Of a DNA stretch of 64,000 nucleotides, positions 24,850 to 39,000 are shown in pieces. The DNA lies in contig NC_064034.1 of NCBI RefSeq assembly GCF_932526225.1, forward strand, positions 12,846,887 to 12,910,886, in the 5' to 3' direction. A model generated the notes under the pieces. It ran no database searches. It was not told where the DNA came from and worked only from the letters and a program-made list of their open reading frames with translations. Numbering within the stretch: the first letter of the stretch is position 1; the number at the start of each line of letters is the position of its first letter. Source of the DNA: Nematostella vectensis (taxonomy: Eukaryota > Cnidaria > Anthozoa > Actiniaria > Edwardsiidae). Position numbers and translations under genes: made by a program.

Positions 24850-27800
24850 TTAACAGAGAAAAATGCAATCGCGCGCTTTATTAAACACATGCGTCTTGTA
24901 AAAAGAAATGTAAATAAAAGATGTGAATAAAATGCTTGAAATATAACCCTAATTTTTGCGCTCTATGAGTTTGTATGGCAAAAGCTTATTTTTTATGGTT
25001 GCACAGAGCTGTAGAAGGCCTCGAAAAATAGGGTTGGGGGAGAGGGCGGGCACGATACAGAAACATTAAGAACAAATTGGGGGCACAGCCACGGGCATTT
25101 CCTTATAATTTCTGAAATTATTGCAGGGGGGGGCGTACCCTCAGTGTCGCACCTCCAGCCATGTTGCATATTTATCTCAACGATTGCATGTTAACCATAA
25201 GTTCTTTTCCGTGGTATCCTCTATAATACGCACCACATTGTGGTGTCTTCATCTGGTGTACTTGACCCAGGATCCCTTTCTGCAGCCGCGCCTTCTCCCC
25301 ATATTTCGCCTTCAATGTCACCCATCTTTTTGTGGTAGGGGAAGAGCTTCACGTGGTCTAGTCTAAGACCCAGACAATACGTTCATCGGGTCCTCCAAAA
25401 CGCGATAACAGCACAGCGCCTTGCTTAAATCTTATTACATCTCCCATGCACCGTGCTACCTGGTGGTTATAACAGGGGAGTTGGGTGGGGCTCCAAGGTG
25501 TGATAGAAAATGGGGTGCTTTGGGAAATAATCTCCCCTGTGCTGGTTTCCCCTGAAGGTCTAGAACTTCAGAGGCCATATCCTGGGCCATGTTGGATGGG
25601 GGTGGTTTACTTGGCCATGAACAGCCATAGAAAACAAGCATTTTTCTCTAAGATGTTCTAGCATTTGAGCATGTACAGAAGGTGCTGCTTGAGGGCAGCA
25701 AGTCAATGGGTCCTCGAGGGCATTTTAGAAGAATACAAAAGCTGTTAAAGAAGGTAGAGGAGGTTGAAGTGGGATGGGATTAGGCCATTCACGATTGGAC
25801 ATTTTCTTCTCATCACTGTAACTTAAAGAGTGTGATACGACACAGATGTGGCATTGTGTTTGAATGCGTCTGTTGAAGAATAAAATTGCTTTTTCGCGGA
25901 GAAAATGATACTGGGGATTTAAATTGGTGATACATGGTCTCATTGCCTTGCATAGGGTGGTAATTAAGTTAGAAAGTGATTAGGATTTGTGTGGATGGAA
26001 GAATCAAAACTTTTCTCTCCTGCCTTTGCCTCTACCATAATAGTCGAGTGTAAACATACACTGTAATGGGATCTATCGCATATGGTTCCCTTTTTTGCTA
26101 TGCCACTAACCAACTCAACTGCTCAGTGCATGGGGCAGTTTGTTTTGGATTTAGGGACGGAGGAGAGGCTAGTGATAGAATTTTATCACAAGATATGGAG
26201 GCAATGACTCGGAAATTATCAGAAAGAGAAAAAGTGAAGAGGGCGTTATATTCCTAACATGAGATAGGGAATAATTTCTGATCTAATCAATATAATTAGG
26301 CTTCATAATCCTTGTATAATGGAATAATTGCTAAAATCATCTCTAGTAACAGCTAGCAGGGAAACAAAGGAGCGAAATAACTGCCATGCGTCCCTTCTAT
26401 GTTAGAATTCCCGCTAGCTATATGAGAAATATTTCGAGTCCTCTTGGTGAACAGTTTATCAGCCTTAAGGCTGCACCTGATAGCGCCTGTGCAATGTATT
26501 CACTAATCCAGCAATGATTGCCTTCTTGCTCTTTTTAATGATGTTAACTATGTAACGACATAACCCTTGAGGTTGGAATGGGATAGCGTCTACAGACATC
26601 ACAGGGACCATCACTATACACATATGATTTAGCTTAATGTGCAATTTCACTGGTTTGATTTGACATGATGAAGCAGCCCTGGTGTTCTGCATTACGATGG
26701 CCCACGTTGAAACGGAGATTAACTGGGCGATACCAAATTAGGACCCATAACAATTACATGAGGTACTCCACATCTAGCTGCTCAGAAATCAAGTTAAGTT
26801 CTATCAATGCAATGGTATGTGACTGCCAACGTTAATAATTAGGATTTTGTTACTACTAAATGTAGATGAAAATCACTAGAGCGATGAAGAGTTGAATGAG
26901 ATGTATGTCAAGCTTGTTGTTCGCTAAATATAGCCAATCTGATCTGGCATATATCTTGCTGCAAGTGAGGCACACCATTCACTCTAACTTTTTACTTGGA
27001 ATATGCCAGAACACAGCACTAATCTAGTCATTGGAGCGACCTAACGGTTCAGGTATGAGTTGAAATCATCCACGAGCGCGCTGACAGTCAGCAATTCACG
27101 GGTCACGTCCCGCGATTCCCGTTTACATTTCACACCCTTCTTACGCATCAGAACCAACCGCAAGAACCAGCGACAAAACAGAATCCCTTTCGCGGCGTGA
27201 ACACCACCGCAGGCTATACCTTAACACTAATTTTCCTCAGATTGCAGACAAAACTGGCCGTCCCCGACTGTAATGTCACCCGTTCAGTATTTTTAAGTAT
27301 TACTTATTAATACAAATAGCATGTCAGCAGTAGCTCGCATTAAACAAACAGTGTGTTGACGGGAAAGTATTTTATTCCTGCGGACCTCGCATCGCCTCCA
27401 GTAAGGGTATCTATTTCACCGACTCTACTGGGTTATTAACCGAAACGAACGGTTCGCTTTGAAGCTGAGCTGATTGGAGCTGTATCGAAGGACTGACTGA
27501 GGTAATGTGTTTGCCATACTCCTAGCAAATTCCACTGTGTAATGTTAGAACGCTAGTGCCAGCAAGCTATACGTTCATCCATTCTGCATTGCGTTTGCGT
27601 CGCATCACTAAGAAAACGATACCAAGGTTTGGACCACTCTCGTGATATCTCAGTTTGTTTATACGTGTTTTATGGGTGTTTTGTTTATTGTTTGTTTAGT
27701 TTAGCTCCTTTAGATGTAAAGATAACAAGCATGTGAACCCTTATCGAGCGGTTATCATAGAATATACGCACTCCATCATATATTGAAACTTTGCAGACCC

Positions 27801-29034
27801 AAACAGCACTTAGCCTTACCTACTTGAAATAGACTCGTGCAACAACCTTAAGATGACTTAGCTGTGCAGCTGGGATTTTTCAAACATTCGTTGAGGTACA
27901 CGCGAAGTATATGATGACTGTTTGGTGTGATTTGCTGGCGCTATAGCATAATGACTCTACCAGCTTGCGCAAGCTTTGCACGCAAACACTTTGGCTTATC
28001 AAACAGCTCGGCTTTTATTCATTAACACTGCCTCTGAACGAATGAAAAGGCTACTTGTGAGCAGCCAGGGCTGTTAGATCTGTTTCAGTAGTGTTGTAGA
28101 CGTTGACCATTAGAACCATGTACACACTTGTGCATCGAGCTTTTCACTTTGAAGTGATGAAATTGTACATATTTTTTAACAAATGTGTCATATTCAGAGG
28201 TCGTTTTGATTTACTCGAGGAACTTTTAGTTTTCCTTTTGCAAACTTTCATGGTGATTCGTCAAACGAATGTATAAGAAGCGTACGGAAATAATATTTAA
28301 TAGGAGAAATAAGGTTTCGATTAGACGTAAACAACAAAATGCAACCAGGCATTGTTTTAAGAATTCTCTTGAAGAAACCGCTTTAAAAGAACCTTTATCT
28401 GTTTAGTGATTTCCTCCTTTTTCTTTCTGCTTAACGCTCCATAAAGGAACTCATGCACAATACCGTTTGCTTCCTATCCAGCTTTGTTACTTTGTCTTTT
28501 GGCTTTGAACCGATCTATTCGTGAATGATCCAACCGCAATGAGTAGGATCCCAGCAGAGTTTCTAGCGGCACAGGAAGTCTTGGTAAAATAGCAACAGGC
28601 CAACGGGGCTATGTTTTGAAAGGGGTGTTACCCGATGAATTAGAATGAACTACAATGCGTCTTTAAACATTCGCTGGTCATAGCGCATACTACAAAGCGT
28701 GATCTAGGAGTTTATGAGAGTTTATAAGTGCCCTGACACACCCATGGTATAATTCAGGTGCTCGATGGTTTGTCTCAAGCACCTATTTGCACTTTTATCA
28801 GGAAACCATTTCTAACCACGCGTGGTTTTAACCACGTACTTAAAAGTTCCTATGCAAAGTGACAGCTAGCCTGCAGTGTGTTGATGACTCGCTGGAATAT
28901 TGGCTATGTGTGCTGTGTTTGCGGGGCATCTGATGGTGCTAGCGGTACCAAGCACTCACGTATAATAGTACACAGTTGGCTGTGGTTCTAAACCGGGACA
29001 TTTATTTGAAACGCTCTTCTAGCCGCAGGTGAAT

Positions 29035-29061
29035 GGGGGGGGGGGGGGGGGGGGGGGGGGG
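29035..29061 (+). repeat. Poly-G run
   Basis: An uninterrupted run of 27 G. Similar G or C runs of 10-25 bases recur at 17862, 36638, 40459, 45016, 53209, 53366, 53458, 53551 and in the 57.8-58.3 kb array. Run lengths in such tracts are unreliable in assemblies. Confidence 0.85.
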
Positions 29062-32000
29062 CTACTCGGACGAGGAAATACAACTCAGAGAATAGAATAG
29101 TTCGTCAATTGATTTATCTTTTTTTCCAAATCGACTGCATTGAAAAAGTATCGATAGAACTAAAATTGACAGTTTCAACTACCAGTTTGATTATTTCATA
29201 TATTACTATGACTCAAGAACATAAACGAGTATTCTGCATGATTGTGTTTATAATAATAGGATAGTTATAGCCTCCTCTAAAGTCTTAGACTGACACAAGG
29301 AAACGGCTACGCCGGAGACTGTAATAAAAGGTCCGCTTTCCTTGTTCTTACTTCGCTGTATGTCAAGGGGGATTGGGCACTAGTCAGTGGTGACAGGCAA
29401 AGAACTTACTCGACTGCAAACTCGTAAAAAGCACATTCCTGGTCTCTTCAGGCCGCCCAACCTTTGCTCGGTGATGAATGACGTTATGCTTCCGTCTCTT
29501 ACTCGCCCTTCGACGGTTAGGGGGCGGAGGTCTTCCTGTGTGTAGTGGATTTTGGTTATTATTTTTGCACTTTAAAAAACACTAGTTATACAAACATTGG
29601 AACAGTTATAATGACGCTAATTCGTAGTTCAGGATATTTTTGATTTTTTGGCAAAGGAATGTTTTATCATCATGTCACACTCCCCTAAAAAAACTATTGG
29701 TCCGTTTGTTTTTGCATAGTTTATTTTTTGAAATTATGATGTCATTTCCTTTAGATTCTTTCTGAAATGCTGATGTTTAGATGATTGTGAAGTTATAATC
29801 AATTTGACGTTATTTCTCACTCACTGTTGAATTAGATCGTAGTAATATTTTGTATTTTTACGCCTTTCACCTTTCAGGTGTTAACACACTTTATACTAAT
29901 CACTTGTACTTTGTACCTCATGCTTTAAAAACTGAGGAGGGACTAAAGCCTTAAATAAAGGCCTAATTTTCTATAAATCCTCAGATAAACTTGAAAAAAA
30001 GTTAAGATGGTCCCTTGATTTATATAAGTTAACATCAAAAACTTCTTTCACCTCTTAAAAATCGAGTGCAAAGTTTGTCAACATAGTATAAACAGTGTTC
30101 GGAAGGACTTAGTTATAATCCTTTTGTTTGAATTGGACTATTGAAATATGAGGATAGAATGCCACAGATCTTTGCACGAAATTTGAGTTGTATTTGGATG
30201 AAGGATTGCCCAAAGTGTGTTACCACGCTCAGTCTGTTCGAAAGGAGATTAACGATTTTCTGAGATAGAAAAAAGAGCATTTGTAGCTATACAAGGTATA
30301 CAAGAGCGAAAACTAATATTCGGTTCGTCGGGTATAATAACATTCCCGGACTGGCTAGAAGAGTTTACCATTCAAATAGAAAAATCCGTATTTCAGGACG
30401 TTGCCGGTAATAAGAGCAAGAATTTCTGTAAATGAAAGCAAACCTTGCGCCAAATGTAATAAACTATTTGATTGTTTCATCAAATCCCCATCTGCAAATG
30501 CTTTTGTTTACAGCTAAATAATCAGCTTTTTGTAATATACTTGCTGCATTCTGATTATAACAGCTATTATCTTTATACATTGGCAGCGATGACGCCGGCT
30601 TGATTTAATTGTTTTTCAAACCTTCCGGATTTGTATTGTGTGCGAGGGGCTCTGTGTGGATGTGGGATAAACAGTGCGACAGGCCGAACCAAACGTTGCG
30701 CGCCAAGCGGAAACACCTCACACATCAGCCAGTATTACCGCATCGTTTCTTTTCCTCGAAAAAAGGTAATTATAAACTTAGCGAGGAAAGAAGCAGACGA
30801 ATTATTTCAATTCCAAAAATTAATAACACCTATAACAATTATTTTTCTTAGGATGTTAAAACAGTATTTAACATATCTTGATGTCGGGATTTGCTTTGCT
30901 AGCGGATTCTCTAGGTTTTTAAAGACAGTCACTTATCTTTCTATTCAAGCCATCTTACAGAGTAGATCCAAAGCAGACATACAAGGAATTTCTCAACTTT
31001 TTAATGACATTTTTATAGCGCTTAAAAATCTTTAAGCCTTCCTCTGGAAAAGAATTAGTTTGTTATCATTGTGGAAAAACCTATGACACTCTTTCATCGA
31101 CCACAAAGGATCGCGTGTTGTCTTTATACCATTTTCTGGAACAAAATCGGTTATCAAACATCTTTGTCGAAGAATTTTCATGATAACCTTGAAATATCGT
31201 GAACGCCAAAGATCTAAGCTAAAGGAAGGAATTAATCCACTAGGCCATCTTCGTTCAATTTCTGAACGGGCCACAGCGGCGGCAGTCTGTGATTTCCTGA
31301 CCAAACGAAGAAAGACAGCTACTTTAAATTAGTGTTATCTCTGTAGCTTGCTTCTTTTATAACATAGGTTGATTGATGTAGAGATAAGAGAATAGGAAAC
31401 ACGCCGAGTTGTGCGGGGAACTGCGCGAGACACGCGGAGATGTGGTGAATTGGTGCTGATGGAGTGTACGCGCGTATTGATTCTATCCGTTTTCTCCCTC
31501 GTGACTGTTTTTTTGACGCGTAACTGCTTTGCTAAGCTCGAGAGTTCAGATTTGGGTCTTGCGCGAGAGCCAATGACAGGCGGTGCCTCTGGTTGCCTCC
31601 ACTTGGCCTTCTCTTGTCATTTAAGTCAAACTGACATAGTTCCTGCGTTCTTATTAGTCGACGCTGAACAGTGGGTCTTGTTCTGGACTTGTTGAAAGCT
31701 CGCGGCTATCTTGGGCACTAGCGCCCTTTCCAGATATAACTCACGATGTTCACAGACGAATGTACTGACGGATTGGTGTAATGTGGGTTTTCTAACGCGG
31801 CCCTAACTTAATTCAGAAGCAAGTGCTTTAATTCTAAACCGAATCTCTTATGATTGACGCAACGGGTTATATGCGCGCGCGATTGATTGCGACAACAAAT
31901 TAAGTACTCCTTTGTTTGTTTATGATTTAGTTGTACTCGGATCGTTTAAGAGATTGCTTTTACAAGTACTCGATCCGGGATATCACCGACCACGTTTGGC

Positions 32001-32347
32001 GGCCATCTGTTTTGTTTTTAGGAATAAAACCCTTCCTGTAATATTGGCGAGGATGCCAGCTTGATCAAATCACTCTGCGCTTTGAGTAATAGACCAATAC
32101 TCGCTAGAGCCAACTGTACGTCATGCCTTGAGAATGTGTACTTTTGGGTGTACTTTGTGGACGGCTTGTCGTTAAATGCCACCCTCGGTGATGTTGGTTT
32201 GGATGTAATTTCACTCGTACGATCCTGCGTGGCTTCCACTTCGGCGTAATGACCTCGAGCGCGGCATAGATGAGCCATTTGGCATATGGGATCTCTTAAT
32301 CGTGACTTAATTGAACAAAGGAGGTAGTGTAGATCAGCGCGAAGGGT

Positions 32348-32355
32348 TATAAAAA
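32348..32355 (+). promoter_or_regulatory. Possible TATA box upstream of ROR-like gene
   Basis: TATAAAAA followed by GGCAC, 727 bp upstream of the receptor start codon. A transcription start about 30 bp downstream would leave room for a 5' UTR exon. Only the motif supports this. Confidence 0.25.
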
Positions 32356-33081
32356 GGCACAGTTGACTAGACCATCATTAAGTGCGGCAACAAGGAATCA
32401 AGCATTTCTAAGTGAATTCTGACAAAAGAAAAAAACATAAAAAAAATTAGCTTACAAACTTCTTTTAATCCTATTAAACGACCCCAAACGTACCGACTCT
32501 CTAACATCTATCTCCAAAGAAGGGGCAAGCACTAGGGTGATTGCAAGTTCAGTAGTAGTCCACAAACAGTGCGGCTATATAGCAGACGCTGTCACTTTTC
32601 TGAACATAAGCCATAATACCTCGCCTCTCATGTTCATCGAGTGTGAGCGCCCACTAGAGCCATAATATGTCTTTCAAGTTGTTTGTATATAAGGTGTTTA
32701 TTTGAGTGTCAAGTTTCAAAACCTGTCCACTTCAAGTCACAATCAGGCAGAGCATACAAACGAAATGCACTCGAAAGGACCAAAACAAAATCAAATTTAC
32801 TGCAAAAATAATTTCCGCGCTTACTAAATAGTAACATTTCTAATCCCAGAAATACGATCTAATTTAATTATATGTTGACCAATCTAATTAAATAATTTGG
32901 GTAATTAGCTCCGCATGCAGTAACAGGAGAATGAAGGGGGACAGGAGGTAGTGACGTCACAGGCCTGTGGTTCTTGTGTACTGAAGAGCACCTTGATGTA
33001 TGCCATGATATGAGAGCGAGTGAGCGTGTTCACCGTATGATTTGGCCGTCTGTTGGTTTTCAGGCTCTTGCGGACGCCTAG

Positions 33082-36000
33082 ATGAAGTCCCTGGTTGCCT
33101 TGTGGTGTGTACTGCTAGTGGTAAATGAGCTTGAACTAGCTGGTAAGTAGCAGGGAATTTTAGCGTGAGTACTGCGTTGTGTGGAAGCTAAGTACTTGAT
33201 AAAGTCGCACTGTCGATTCCTGTATGTTTACTTACATACTCCCATTTGACCGTACGATTGACACTGGTGCACTGCACTGTACATCGTTTCCTCGCCTTAC
33301 CACAACCGCAACATACTCCAAGCCCCTTTCAGAATAATCCTAACTCAGCCTAAATCCTAATTTCTCGAAGGATTCTGCTAGATAGTACCGCGACTACATA
33401 GCATTGATAATGCCATACCTATACTATGTTATTCAGAGGTTACTCCTTACCATTCACAGTGGACAATTATTCGAGTTTAGCTCGTCTTATGACATTCTCT
33501 CGCCATTTCATTCCCAGAATAAAGTACAAAGCTTGCTTTTAGGGATAGATGTAGGCTAGCGCCAATCTTTCCACGTTGTTGTTGGGTTTCTTCCAATAGA
33601 CTAACGGTGTACATTTCTCTTTTTAGTAAACGCCGTAAGACGGACTCGCTATCGGTCAAGAAATAGGTAAGTACATTTATTTTGAAATTCTATGCGATTG
33701 TGATCTAGAACTACGGCTATCTAAACAATACCGAGCAAGCCAAGAACAGAATGTTAGGTAGAAAGCTCGCTCTTTGAAGAGATGTAATCCTAAACCGATT
33801 TGCGGGTATGCCTGTTTTGTCCATTCAATACATTACAGAGCAGCCGTGAAAGGTCTTTCCTGTTTCTTTATTACTTTAATGGTTGTTATAATGGAACCTG
33901 TGTGTTTACAGTAGCCCGTTTAGGGATTTAACAAGGATAAAGGAGCTTTTTTGCGCTCGTAGAAACCGATCTCTACGTGCGCACTGCGATACGGCGAACT
34001 CTCGATGTCTTGCGAGTGTCAAGCGTGTGACACTTTGCATGCGAGCCATTTTGCTATTTATCTGTCTTTGTTCCAAGTTCCGCGCATTTTTGCCTTAAGT
34101 TAATTTCAATTAGGGCTCTATACTACACGCGCGCTCGTTAAGCTTACTCGCTAAATTTACACATAAATACAAAAGATTTCGCGAAGTTATTTCTTCGCTT
34201 CCCCTGATTGATGGGCGATCAAATGTCATCTGGCCTTGTTTGCTGTTTATTTTCATGGCCGAGTTGCTATTTTTGTTCAGACCACCGCAAGGGTCCTCAA
34301 CTGAAAGTTATGGATAATTCCTAAGACACATTCTTAAATGTGCAAATCTTTTTCCTTGGATAATTCTCTTAGATATCAGTTTAATCAAGTTCTGTTTGCA
34401 GTACGCACTTGCGCGTGGCGCCCGAAGTACATGCCTTTGGATTTTAATCAAAGACCCCTGGAATATGATTTGCCTGGAATTTGACAGAATGTTTGAGAGC
34501 AAGATGTGAGAGTTAATGAGCAAACGCACGCGGTGAAGATAGGAAAGTCAGAAAGGATGAATAACATTCCCTCACTGCTAGAACCAAATCGGGTATCGCT
34601 TTAATCTGCCGTCCCTTGGTAGCTTGTTGATATGCACGGAATTAAATCGGAAGCAAACACAAAGTATATTATCGTGTCTTGGCTAATTCCTTTGCCAAGA
34701 ACTCAAAACCCGAGTAGTCCTTCAATTGAATAATTATTTTACAGCATGTACATTTACACAGCACCCTTCCATCTCAGGATTTCTGGATTAGGAGAACTAT
34801 TTCAAATTTCATACATAGAGAATCTTCTTGTGGTTACTAACTTCCTGCTATATTTTTTGTCTGATCCTTGGATAAAAAGTTAAACAATATCAGCCCGAGT
34901 GAGTTCAACCGGACGTCTTGCATGGCTCAATGAGATATGCTACCTCCTCAGGGGGATTAAAGAAGGAATTAGCATTTAATATATTTAGGTATCTTTGACA
35001 AAGAAAAATGGTTGAAAAGCTATAATTACTATTATCTAACTCCTCTTTGACAAAGGGAATCTATGAACCATCTCTCTTTTGTATGAGTGTTTAGATTGTT
35101 GAACTGCCACCATCAATTTAGGTTGTGTTGGCGGGAAGGGGCCTTCGTTCAATTGTCTGAATTGTTTTTCAATTTATTGTTGCATACAAACTCATGTGTC
35201 TTGTGTTATTAGCTCAGAGATAGATCGCCCTTGCTGTGTGATAAAGCTTGATGAATGTTTTTGAATCTTACACGCAGTCAGTTCGTATGTCATTAGCGAT
35301 TTTCAAAACTTGACATAACTTGTATATCACATATGACCTTCAAAACAGAATAGACAGTGATTGCAAATTACCAATACTTAGCTTACCTTAGAAGTCAAGT
35401 CGAATTAATGCAAATACTTTTTCAAACTTTATTTCAAAACACTTAATAAACTTTAGCGGGGGACTAATTTTCACCCTATAGCATTAATTAAGTCTAGCCT
35501 ATTCATTTAGCGTTTTCTTAATTGATTTTAGGTTTAAGAATTGTTTTCGCAATCATAGAATGTTCTATTCATATCAGTTGGCTTATCTATGGGAGCCATC
35601 TTTGTAATTTCGCCAGCACCCCCTGAGGCTCTCGACAGTTCGCTATTATCATATGAATTACGCAGCTCAAAGCATAAATATAATTCTCACTATTACTTTT
35701 CTTTTAATGCCTTAAATGATTTTATTGGACTTGGATTGACGGAAATGATTGGTTTTCGTATTTGGCAAGGGAATAGACATGTCACTTTGCACGGTTCCGA
35801 CATTCAGACCGAATGTTGCTGCTATTTACGTTTGGGCAGACACGATATGGCGCCGGTTGTGTGCGCAGTGTATGTTTTAGTCAATTTCGGGCGTTTCACT
35901 GAAAAATTTAACGACTTCTCAATTAACCCATTATAAGTAAGTGATTTTAAGGGTGATCCCTTGTCGAGCACAAATGATGAAAAAAGACAAATATTTTAAT

Positions 36001-39000
36001 TGTTTAAATTTCAGTGGATTAGCGGGCTTCTGGAGTTGTTTACTAGATAACACTTCAGATACCATTCATTTTTACGTACTTTGGATTTTGAACGGTTTTG
36101 CTCTGTCAACATGACCGATATGTTGACCTGACAACTCCTCCCTTCTAAATTTCAGCTCTTTCCTTTGTTTGTACAATTAGTCTAATGCACTCGCGAATAA
36201 GTGTCTTGATATCCTTCAAAGCTACGACCTTTTTTTTCTTCTTTAAGTCAATCTTTCAAATGGATAAGACTAGACAGCGTCATTTTTTAACGTTTTTGAA
36301 GCCGCAATATAAATTTTCTTTGCTGTCAAAGTGTCATATAGCCGGATATTCATTTTCGCGAAATTTCTGTTCTTGTTTTTGAGAGGAATTATTAGTTAGA
36401 GAGAAAAAACGAAAGCTCAATAGCTCTGCGTGAATCATAGAATTAATTTTGCTCTGTTCTTAATGCGTCTGAATGACAATGTGTGCACTCTCACTCAGAC
36501 ATCCCACCTACGCATTTGCTCATCTGCTGTGGAGTTTCCAAGTCAAGTGCCTGCTACGGGGTACATGATTTAGGTTATCTCCATACGTCAGAAAACTCGA
36601 TTGATTCTGAGCACGCTGCTTGATAAATCCTAAATGACCCCCCCCCCCCCACACACACACACACACACACACACCACCACCACCAAAAAAATAAAAATAA
36701 ATAAATAAAAAAAACACTGACCACAAAGGGACTCCACACGTAACCCACTGACCAACTAAGGGACTCCACAGGCAACCCACTAACTAACTAAGGGACTCCT
36801 CAGGCAACCCACTAACCAGCTAAGGGACTTAGCTAAAACCAAAAACACAACCTGATAACGACAGCTCTATCGTTCCAAGACACAGCTGTTCACATTGATA
36901 TACCTGTCAAAATTTGAGACCACTTTGTCTCTAGTATAGACTTGCCGCATTATGTTGCCAAAGACAACTTGTATATATTAGTTTGTCATTGGTAAATCTA
37001 CAATCTTAAGAATGTTAACATGTTTTAGAAAGGTGCATAATGACTGGAGCTCGTTGTAAAGAATATTCGGGTGACTGAAGTTCTTAGAAAGAATCCTGGC
37101 TCATTAAGGTTCCTAAAAAGGTTTCTGGTTTTTGAGGTTCTTAGAAAGGTTTCGGGTTTATTCAGGCTCTTAGAAACGTTTCGGGTTCTTTGAAAATCTA
37201 AAAAAAGGTTTTAGGTTCATTGAGGTTCTTAGGGATGTTTTGGAATAAGTGAGATCCTTTATATATCAAAAATTGGCCATTAACCTTATCTTCTCTGTTC
37301 AATTCAGGGTAAGGTGTGAACCATACAAGGGAACATTTTGCTCCAAGTACCTCAAGGGTAAAAATGTCTACGTCAAGGACAGACAACAAAACGTCGAAAA
37401 TAAGGTGGCGACCCTGATTGGTATCCTTAACCGTCACGTGACGGACAGATGTAAAGAATACGTCATCCCCACTTTGTGTAATTACATCATTCCGCCTTGC
37501 GCCAAGGATTCGAAGAAGCCTCGACCCATTCGCTTCTGTAGAGATGACTGTGAGGTCCTTCAGAACACAGTGTGCAAGCTGGAGTTTCACTACGCCAAGC
37601 AGAGGTTTGCAAAGATGTTACCTGACTGTTCCGTGTTACCCGGCCCAGGCTCCCCCGAGTACAAGACTTGCATCCGGGTAACTATGAAAGGTGAGGACAG
37701 TAGGTAACAAAACCAGAGCCATTTTTCTTTCACTTGTAAGTCATGTTTTCCTTTTTCTAAATGGTCTTTTGGAGACTTAATCGAGTACTCGAGAATGCTT
37801 GTGTCGGTAGGATTTCTGTGGCCTATTCAAAATGGCTGCCACGAAAGACGAAGGGAGACTAGATAGAGATGGATAATCTTTCAACCTCCACGATTCCATG
37901 GGGCCTTTTAGTGACTAAATACGGGATGATTGAAATAGACTTTTAAATGTGCTATCTCGTTTTAAGTCGATGACCAGCCGAAAAATCGTGAGACGTCTAA
38001 GAACAAATGATATTTTGCTCTTGCGACACTGTACTTATTTTTAGTGTCGTTTTTTTTCTTGCAGCTGTTAGCTTCACTGCGAAGGTGGAGAATATCACCA
38101 TGATTGCCGGGATGCAGGTCACGCTCAAATGCAGACTGAGCAGGAAGAAAATACCATTCAACATCACGTGGCTAAAGAACGGCCAGCCAATGACATCTAA
38201 GTACAAAATCCGCCGATTCAAATGGGGTTCAAGACTGCGAATCAAGCGTGCGAGACAAGAGGATGCTGGGAATTACACATGTGTCGTGCGAGCCAATGGG
38301 CAAGAAGTGCGCGCTGCAGGCTGGCTAAGCATTCTGGGAACGAGCTCTAGGCCCACTATGAAAAAAGGTATGAGTGTAGTGTGTGAGTGTTGAAAACGTT
38401 TGTTCGTTTTACTATTAATCATGAAGCAAAACTGGTCTAAAAAGCTTAAAATTTGCTAGTTTTGTAAGAAAAGCTGCAAATATTTACAAGAAGGCTGTAA
38501 ACATATTTCGAGCTCAAATTTAATCGTCTGAAAAACGGTCCATTAGGGTTGTCCATATTTCAAGGACATGACCTAACATAACCTGTGGCGTTCCATAAAC
38601 CTCTGTACTAGGACCATTAGGGTAATAACTTTCTATTTAATTTCAACACAGTGTACACTGCAAAGCCACCGACATCTACAACAAAACCTACCAAGAAAGT
38701 TAAAGAAAAGTAAGTCTTTAAAAGTCTATAACAAAAATAAAAACTAGCAATAAGAAGCGCGTAACCAGGATCTTTTAAGGGGGGAAGAGGCACAGCTACG
38801 CGCGTGAGAAATATTCCGGTTTACTTCATTCGAGTGTGAAAAAGAGAAAGGCAGCAATATTAAGAGACATAACTAGGGTATTTATTGTATTCATTTAGGT
38901 CCGCATGATTGATTGTTTCCAAGTTTTCCGAAATAACACCAGAAACGCTCTCTCGCATTTTTCTACTCTTTTCATTTTATTAATCATGTCGACTATATCA

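Larger units (their letters stand above)
23785..33081. other. Gene-free 9.3-kb intergenic region
   Basis: No exon of a recognisable protein was found on either strand. It holds the 3' flank of the GNAT-PARP gene, one TTAA-flanked MITE (24628-24849), a 27-base poly-G run (29035-29061), short AT-rich stretches and a possible TATA box at 32348. The open frames present are short with no recognisable motif. It probably contains upstream non-coding exons and regulatory DNA of the receptor gene at 33082. Confidence 0.6.
33667..37307. other. 3.6-kb intron of the ROR-like gene
   Basis: Lies between the short exon 2 and the first Frizzled exon. No coding exon seen. It contains a poly-C plus (AC)n tract, a minisatellite near 36722-36836 and a degenerate tandem repeat just before the acceptor. 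Confidence 0.6.

Noticed and set aside
30609-31035. Open frames of 80-134 residues in the intergenic region
   Set aside because: No recognisable motif, no codon bias or splice context; two overlapping frames are open equally, which is typical of chance.
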